From positions 488,206 to 552,205 of the forward strand of contig CCNB01000012.1 of the NCBI GenBank assembly GCA_000824785.1: 64,000 nt of DNA, read 5' to 3'. The notes below the pieces were generated by a model. That model was given only the letters and a program-made list of their open reading frames with translations. It had not been told where the DNA came from and ran no database searches. The stretch comes from Mesorhizobium plurifarium (GTDB lineage Bacteria; Pseudomonadota; Alphaproteobacteria; Rhizobiales; Rhizobiaceae). Below, piece after piece: positions 59,004 through 64,000 of this stretch. Position numbers and translations under genes: made by a program. Within the stretch, counting starts at the first letter, position 1. Every line of letters starts with the position of its first letter.

Positions 59004-60104
59004 TTATTGCGGCGGCAGTGAGGCCAGCGGCTGCAGCGTCTTCAACATGGCGACCAACTGGCTCTGCCGGTGGGTACCGGTTTTCTGGAAGACACGCTCG
59101 AGATAGGTGCGGGCGGATTTGACGGTGACACCGCCCCGTGCGGCCGTTTCCGCCAAGGTGAAGCCGGCGGCAAGATCGGCCGCCAGCCGCGCCTCCGCCG
59201 GCGTCAGATCGAACAAGGCGTTGAGCAGGCTCGCCGAAGGCACAAGCGCGCTCGGCTTGATGGGCGTCGCCAGCACCAGGATGTCGGCATTGCCGAATAT
59301 GTCGTGCGCGGAGCGTCGCAGCGGCAACAGATGGACGACGAAAGGCGCCTCGCCGCCGATGCCCGGCACGGGGATCGATCCGATCGCATTGTCGGCGCGG
59401 CTCATGCCGGTCACGGCCAGCTGGAACAGCCGGTTGGCGTCGCGGTCGGCGATTGCCAGGCCGCCATAGGCCACGGGCAGAAAGGCCGTGTCGAGACGAT
59501 CCAGATGCCGGTTGGTCGCCATGACACGCCCATTGGCCGACAGCACAGCGGCCGGCAACCCAAGCAGATCGAGGGCCGAAGTGGCGGCCACCGCCCGCTC
59601 GACCCGCAGCCGGCCGGCGACAAGACTGGCACGGGCCAGATGCGGCCGTAACGCATCGAGTCCGTCGATCTCCGGTTGCGCGAAGCCGCCATCCCTGATC
59701 CATTTCTGGAAGACGAAAGTCGCCAGCTCTCCTGTCGGCATCGGGATCGCCGTGCACAGATGCGCGCCGATGCCGAATTCCCTCAGCATGATGCGAGCCG
59801 GATCGCGCTTGATCTCATCGGGGCTTAAAAAGTCGTCGACGCGCACGAAGCTGGCCGGCTGCAAGCCGCACATCTTCTGCACGCTGTCGCAGAACTTCCA
59901 GAAATCGCCCTTGATGAATTCGTCGAACAGCGGCCGCAGATTGTCGAGCGTGGTTCCGCGCGGCGGGCCGTCGTCGCTGAAGAAGAAGACCTGAGCGCTG
60001 GCCGCGTTCGACAGGCCGCTTGCTTTCCGGAGCACCGCGTTCCATCGCTCCGGGACGAAGGCCGCCTCGTATATGGTTTCAATCAGGTCGATCATGGCCG
60101 CCAT
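59004..60104 (-). CDS. LuxR-type HTH transcriptional regulator
   Basis: 366 residues. The C-terminal LuxR HTH reads LTPAEARLAADLAAGFTLAE, then VTVKSARTYLERVFQKTGTHRQSQLV. The N-terminal 290 residues look like a helical/PAS-like sensory part without a receiver Asp or autoinducer-binding signature. It is alone on its strand, 175 nt upstream of the epimerase start, so it may control that gene. The signal is unknown. Confidence 0.87.
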   Translation of the reverse strand: MAAMIDLIETIYEAAFVPERWNAVLRKASGLSNAASAQVFFFSDDGPPRGTTLDNLRPLFDEFIKGDFWKFCDSVQKMCGLQPASFVRVDDFLSPDEIKRDPARIMLREFGIGAHLCTAIPMPTGELATFVFQKWIRDGGFAQPEIDGLDALRPHLARASLVAGRLRVERAVAATSALDLLGLPAAVLSANGRVMATNRHLDRLDTAFLPVAYGGLAIADRDANRLFQLAVTGMSRADNAIGSIPVPGIGGEAPFVVHLLPLRRSAHDIFGNADILVLATPIKPSALVPSASLLNALFDLTPAEARLAADLAAGFTLAETAARGGVTVKSARTYLERVFQKTGTHRQSQLVAMLKTLQPLASLPPQ

Positions 60105-60327
60105 CGAGAATGGTGCTGGAACAACGGTGCTGGCCGGACAGTCCCGGAATGCCCAGTATCCAACAAGGGAAATACGATCTCAAGCCAACGCTGATATGCG
60201 AGCGCGATCAGCGGTCGGACGCGTCCGTGCGAAATGAGATTGCGCGCACCGCAGGGATCGGGGATTTGGTTTTCTTGGTGATCCCCCTTCCTTGGGGCAA
60301 ACTGCCAGCGGGCTGTCAGGAGGAGAA

Positions 60328-60768
60328 ATGAGAGCACGCGCGGCGACGGTCGGAGACCTGGAAAGTGTTTTTCGAGACCTGTCCAAGCGAATGTCGGACG
60401 AGTATGTGGCGGCCGGCAAGGACAGCAAAAGCGCCTATGACAATCTGATGATGAACCTGAAGGAAGGCCGGGCGCATGCGCTCGTGCAGGACGACAGGGC
60501 AGTGGCGATCATCGCCTGGCACGAGCACGCGGACGCCGCCGACACGCTATTTGCCGCGCAGGAGGATTTCTTCAACGCTGCGACTGTCCGCTTCTGCAAG
60601 CGGCACATCCGGCATGTCCAGGCGCTTGCCGGCAACCTTCCCATACATTCGCGCAGCTGGCTGGACCGGCCCGAGGTCGCCAAATGGTTCCGCGTGATCG
60701 GATATGTGGACCGAGGGCGGGAGAACGGCGCCCACCTGTTCGAGCTACCACCGGCCACCGATGGCTGA
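60328..60768 (+). CDS. Small GNAT-like protein of unknown function
   Basis: 146 residues from ATG 60328, behind a strong AGGAGGAG site; the open frame begins at 60292. It starts MRARAATVGDLESVFRDLSK and ends EVAKWFRVIGYVDRGRENGA, a beginning and end reminiscent of GNAT-fold proteins (middle strand ALVQDDRAVAIIAWHEH). The acetyl-CoA loop R/Q-x2-G-x-G/A is not obvious, so enzymatic activity is doubtful. No operon partner. Confidence 0.65.
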   Translation: MRARAATVGDLESVFRDLSKRMSDEYVAAGKDSKSAYDNLMMNLKEGRAHALVQDDRAVAIIAWHEHADAADTLFAAQEDFFNAATVRFCKRHIRHVQALAGNLPIHSRSWLDRPEVAKWFRVIGYVDRGRENGAHLFELPPATDG

Positions 60769-60885
60769 CGCAACGCCACCGCCCTGAAATTCGGGCGCTT
60801 GCGCAGAAATCCGATTGGAAAGATTGTATGCGCGGGTAGCCGGACAAGCCGGCATGCCGGACCGGAATGGCTGCTGGAAATCGGG

Positions 60886-61386
60886 ATGCTGCGCGTTTGC
60901 CTGGCCTTTGTCGCTATCGCCTCCTTGACGGGCGCCTCCTTGACGGGCCCGTCGGCGGCGGAGCCGCGCGCGTCCCATCTTTTCGACCGACCCGACCTCG
61001 CGGCGGCCTATTCCGGCCAATCCGATCTCGTCACCGCATATACGACTGGCATGGCGCGCTACCGGCTTCAATATTCGGGCCAAGGGGCCCAGACCGGTCT
61101 GGCCGCGCCGCTCGAGCCTCGGCTGCTGCGGCCTGAATTCCAGCAACGGACATGGCGCTCGGCGGACGGCAGCCTGCTGCAGGGCTTTGCCGGCAAGGGC
61201 GGTTTCCGGCTGACCACAGGCAACTGCGTGAGCCGCATCTGCATGGCCAGCGAGTGCAGCGAAGCCGGCTGGCCGCTCTATGCCTGCAGCGACGGGCGCA
61301 AGCGCAAGATGTCGGTCAACAGCTTCGTGACGGCAACATTCGACGGCGTCTCCTACCGGCGGCTGAGCGCGCCGCCGGAGCCGTGA
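60886..61386 (+). CDS. Exported protein of unknown function
   Basis: 166 residues from ATG 60886; the open frame starts at 60799. MLRVCLAFVAIASLTGASLT with cleavage near SAAEP is a signal peptide. The mature part is small with four Cys close together (NCVSRICMASECSEAGWPLYAC spans them), suggesting disulfides in the periplasm. A repeat-like phrase, GFAGKGGFRLTTG, precedes the Cys cluster. I do not recognise the family. Confidence 0.65.
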   Translation: MLRVCLAFVAIASLTGASLTGPSAAEPRASHLFDRPDLAAAYSGQSDLVTAYTTGMARYRLQYSGQGAQTGLAAPLEPRLLRPEFQQRTWRSADGSLLQGFAGKGGFRLTTGNCVSRICMASECSEAGWPLYACSDGRKRKMSVNSFVTATFDGVSYRRLSAPPEP

Positions 61387-61645
61387 CGTCTGCTCGCTCG
61401 ATCGTGCGGTTGCACTTCGACGGTCGACATCCTGCTTCGACCGAAACGCGGCCTGCACCGCGCGGTAGGCCGTGACCGGCAAATAGACAAGTGGTTCTCG
61501 CCGGCGTGCAGTTCGAAGCTGGCGCGGGCCAGGTATGGCATCCAGGTGCCGCCATGCGTGGATATCCTGTCCCGGCACGACCAATCCAGTGTAATCTGTG
61601 CTAAATTAGCCTTGCCGCATACCGACGCATGCTTACTATCGGGAC

Positions 61646-62539
61646 ATGAGCCATTCGCCCGCTTCCTTCAAGCTGATCTTTGTCACCGGCTGCATGAGAA
61701 GCGGCACGTCTCTGCTGCACAGGCTGATTTCCACATCACCCGACACAGGTGAAAGGCTCGCCCCAGCGCGGTTGATCGCGGACATTCTGCAGCTTTACAT
61801 GCGCTACGGCGGAGAAGACAGCGCCTTCGCAGCGGATTATCTTCAATCGCCCGATGCGCTTTTGGGCGAAACGCGCCGGTTCCTCCAGGCCCGCCTCCAT
61901 GACGCCTGGCTTCATTCCGGCAAGCCGCAATGCCTCGCGCTGCGAACCGTCGAGGTCGCGCCAATGCTGCCATTGGTTGCCCAGTTGCTGCCGGAGGCAA
62001 AATTCGCAATCGCGGTCCGCGAGCCGAAGGACACGATCACATCAATCCTCGCCGTAGGCGCCAAGCAACGGCTCCTGGGACGCAGGACGCTTGCTTCTGC
62101 GGGCAGTGTCGGTCGGCTCTGCAAGACATACAATCGGGCATATCTGGCGACCCTGAGAAGGCATCGCACGGACGAGCGGTTTCGCGACAGAGCCGTCTTC
62201 GTGCGCTACGAGGATGCGGTCGCCGATCCCGCCGCCGTGCTCGCCAAGGTCTGGCAGAGTTTCGGATTGCGGCCTGGCAACGGTGTACTGACGGCCGATC
62301 CGGCCAAACGCGCCAGCATCAGCGAACTGCTGACCCATCGCTACTGGCGTTCGTATCGCACGGACCTGTCGGAAGCGCCAGTTTCGGCGCGAAGCATTGG
62401 CAGCTACAGATCGGCGCTCACGGCATCCGACATCTGGAATGTGAACTGGCGATGCCGCATACTGCGCCGGGCGTTTGGGTACGCAGAGCACTGGGTGGGG
62501 GATTTGCGAGATCGACGGGACAACTACGAAGTCCGTTAG
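61646..62539 (+). CDS. Sulfotransferase-family protein
   Basis: 297 residues. The 5'-phosphosulfate loop is at the N-terminus, LIFVTGCMRSGTSLLHRLIS (about residues 10-29), and the 3'-phosphate region is probably FAIAVREPKDTITSILA with VFVRYEDAVADPAAVLAKVW. It would transfer sulfate from PAPS to a carbohydrate or other acceptor. The next gene overlaps its 3' end by 65 nt. In rhizobia such enzymes modify Nod factors or polysaccharides, but no nod genes are near. Confidence 0.83.
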   Translation: MSHSPASFKLIFVTGCMRSGTSLLHRLISTSPDTGERLAPARLIADILQLYMRYGGEDSAFAADYLQSPDALLGETRRFLQARLHDAWLHSGKPQCLALRTVEVAPMLPLVAQLLPEAKFAIAVREPKDTITSILAVGAKQRLLGRRTLASAGSVGRLCKTYNRAYLATLRRHRTDERFRDRAVFVRYEDAVADPAAVLAKVWQSFGLRPGNGVLTADPAKRASISELLTHRYWRSYRTDLSEAPVSARSIGSYRSALTASDIWNVNWRCRILRRAFGYAEHWVGDLRDRRDNYEVR

Positions 62540-63296
62540 CGGGACGGCGTCAAGAGCGAAACAAGGCCAGGATTCGACCACGTCGGAAACCGTCGCGGTC
62601 GGTACGCTCGATTCACGCCTTCGGGAGGAGATGTTCGGCCTCTACGAACGTCACTACGACGCAGCCGACCGCGGGCGGTTCGAACACGATCTGGCCGAGA
62701 AAGACTCCGTCGTGCTGGTGCGGTCCGAAGCGGGAGACATCGTCGGCTTTTCGACCATCCTCGTCGGCAGGCAAGAGGTGGACGGGGCCGAGATCAACTA
62801 TCTGTTCTCGGGCGATACGGTCCTCGATTCCTCGCGCTGGGGAGATTCCGTGCTGCTGCGGGCCTGGTTCAAAGCCGCCGGGACGATCAAGGCTGAAGTC
62901 GGCGATAGCCAGCTGTTCTGGTTTCCCATCGTCAAGGGGCACAGGACCTATCGTATCCTTCCCAACTTCTTCCGACGGCACTTCCCTGCGGCGGACGCAG
63001 TTGCAGCGCCAAACCTGCGGCGCATCCGCGACGGGATCGCCACCGCCCGCTATGGCAAATATTTCGACCCTGAGACCGGGTTGATCGACTTCGGCGAGTC
63101 ACAGGGACATTTGCGTCAAGAATGGGTCGATGCCGAACGGATGGCCCGGCACAATCGCCACACAGCCTTCTTCCTCGACGCCAACCCTTCCTACCACCGT
63201 GGCGTCGAACTGGCGTGCCTTGCCGAGCTCGCCTTGTCCAATCTGCAGCGATACGGCGCGACGAGTTTCGCCGAAGGCATGGCGCATGCCCGTTAA
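62475..63296 (+). CDS. Acyltransferase-like (GNAT-fold) protein of unknown function
   Basis: Up to 273 residues. In-frame starts are TTG 62475 and ATG 62631 only; the ATG has its purine-rich stretch too close, so the TTG is listed although the first 40 residues look unconserved. The central strand pair SVVLVRSEAGDIVGFSTILV resembles a GNAT core, followed by a Trp/Phe-rich stretch (QLFWFPIVKGHRTYRILPNF). Overlap with the sulfotransferase gene suggests coupled synthesis and a shared pathway. Confidence 0.6.
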   Translation: MGTQSTGWGICEIDGTTTKSVSGTASRAKQGQDSTTSETVAVGTLDSRLREEMFGLYERHYDAADRGRFEHDLAEKDSVVLVRSEAGDIVGFSTILVGRQEVDGAEINYLFSGDTVLDSSRWGDSVLLRAWFKAAGTIKAEVGDSQLFWFPIVKGHRTYRILPNFFRRHFPAADAVAAPNLRRIRDGIATARYGKYFDPETGLIDFGESQGHLRQEWVDAERMARHNRHTAFFLDANPSYHRGVELACLAELALSNLQRYGATSFAEGMAHAR

Positions 63297-63330
63297 GTGT
63301 CGCCAAGTCCTGGGATGCTCATCGGCTGTG

Positions 63331-64000
63331 TTAGGCAGCCAGCCGCAAGACCAATCGATCGAGCCCGCGGAACGACGAATTGTCCATCCATCTTACCCCT
63401 CCTTCCACCGGCTCGATGACGGACCAGAGCCCGAGCGCCGCGGCCAGCATCGACCGCGCCTCCATCTCGGCCAGCGCGCGACCGATGCAGACATGCGGTC
63501 CTTTGCCGAAAGCGAGGTTCTGGCCGACCGGCCTGCGCAGATCGAAGCGGCCGGGTTCGACAAATCGCCGGGGATCGCGGTTTGCCGCGCCAGGGAGCAG
63601 GACGACGAGCGTGTCCTTGGCCAGTCTATGCCCGCCGATTTCGATCGTCTCAGTCGGCCAGCGGCAGATTTTCTGGATTGGGGTTTCCAGCCTGAGCGTT
63701 TCGGCAATGGCGTTGGCCGCAAGCTTCGGTTCGGCACGCAGCATGGCCAGCTGATCCGGAGCCTGAGCCAGATGGTAAAACAGGTGGCTGATGAGGTGCA
63801 CCGTCGTCTCGTGACCGGCAAAGGCAAGCAGAGCAAGATTTGCGCCCGCGACGTCCAGGCCAACCTTGTTGACGAGGTCCGGCAAACCCGCAAGCAGCAT
63901 CGGCAATTCGCGGCCTTCGAGCAGCATTGCGGCATGCGCCGTGAAGTAGGCCGACATTTCGCTGACGGCGTTGGCCGTTTCATCGAAGGCGGTGTCGAAC
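63331..64000 (-). CDS. Cytochrome P450, 5' part beyond window
   Basis: Visible C-terminal 222 residues of a bacterial P450; the frame runs open past 64000, so the ATG at 63957 is not the start. I-helix LLAFAGHETTVHLISHLFYH, K-helix ExxR in AIAETLRLETP, and haem-binding FGKGPHVCIGRALAEMEAR with the axial Cys. Soluble monooxygenase using an external ferredoxin system. It converges on the acyltransferase-like gene with a 34-nt gap. Substrate unknown. Confidence 0.92.
   Translation of the reverse strand, partial: FDTAFDETANAVSEMSAYFTAHAAMLLEGRELPMLLAGLPDLVNKVGLDVAGANLALLAFAGHETTVHLISHLFYHLAQAPDQLAMLRAEPKLAANAIAETLRLETPIQKICRWPTETIEIGGHRLAKDTLVVLLPGAANRDPRRFVEPGRFDLRRPVGQNLAFGKGPHVCIGRALAEMEARSMLAAALGLWSVIEPVEGGVRWMDNSSFRGLDRLVLRLAA

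Noticed and set aside
60328..60768. Phage internal virion protein (gp13-like) resemblance of the small GNAT-like protein
   Set aside because: No other phage genes nearby; the shape is more simply a GNAT-fold protein.
1..64000. CRISPR arrays, insertion sequences, integrases, tRNA/rRNA genes, replication origin
   Set aside because: Looked for direct-repeat arrays, transposase motifs, tRNA-like cloverleaf sequence and origin boxes; none seen. Repeats present are short dispersed palindromes.

Overview
The window is high-GC, densely packed chromosomal DNA of an alphaproteobacterium in the Rhizobiales, most likely Mesorhizobium or a close relative. This rests on gene content (ABC sugar transporters, an ehu-eut ectoine cluster in Sinorhizobium-like order, ActS/ActR beside a cyo operon) and on interspersed palindromic repeats of the kind common in rhizobial genomes. 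I see no insertion sequence, phage module, integrase, CRISPR array, rRNA or tRNA.

Layout. (1) 1-22.1 kb is a large carbohydrate or sugar-acid catabolic island. A sugar ABC operon (binding protein, ATPase, cut permease; 3070 to 1, minus strand), two short-chain dehydrogenases (SDR), two metallo-beta-lactamase (MBL) hydrolases, a 3-hydroxyisobutyrate-dehydrogenase-like enzyme and an MmgE/PrpD protein surround a LacI-type regulator (6069-7109). Four near-identical operators of the form TGNTAYCGRTANCA tie these transcription units into one local regulon. Facing them is a ten-gene minus-strand run (22089 to 11361): binding protein, ATPase, two permeases, a GMC flavoprotein with a putative Fe-S motif, its small subunit, a carboxymuconolactone-decarboxylase-like protein, an aldehyde dehydrogenase, an SMP-30 lactonase and a LysR regulator. 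The substrate is not evident.

(2) 22.4-26.1 kb: ETF beta and alpha plus a membrane Fe-S oxidoreductase of the DgcB/heterodisulfide-reductase type, an electron route from an unidentified flavin dehydrogenase to quinone. (3) 26.1-40.8 kb: ectoine/5-hydroxyectoine catabolism. A zinc-type dehydrogenase, aminotransferase, semialdehyde dehydrogenase and AsnC/Lrp regulator lie on the minus strand. EnuR, ehuABCD and eutABCDE lie on the plus strand.

(4) 40.9-49.3 kb: a third sugar ABC operon (minus) and a GntR/FCD regulator, L-rhamnose-type mutarotase, UxaA-type dehydratase and SDR (plus), linked by a repeated CTAATATAA box. (5) 49.4-56.2 kb: cyoABCD, a SURF1 gene and the ActS/ActR (RegB/RegA) redox two-component system in one tightly overlapping minus-strand operon. 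A perfect 21-bp palindrome sits in its promoter region, shared with a divergent MFS transporter. (6) 57.8-64 kb: a sugar-nucleotide epimerase, a LuxR-type regulator, two small proteins of unknown role, a sulfotransferase, an acyltransferase-like protein and a cytochrome P450 cut by the window end.

The strongest leads are the LacI regulon around an unassigned pathway, the Fe-S-motif GMC dehydrogenase lacking an export signal and a cytochrome partner, the respiratory operon carrying its own redox sensor, and a three-copy two-hairpin repeat that supplies the C-terminus of one protein. All assignments are from reading the sequence; no database search was run.
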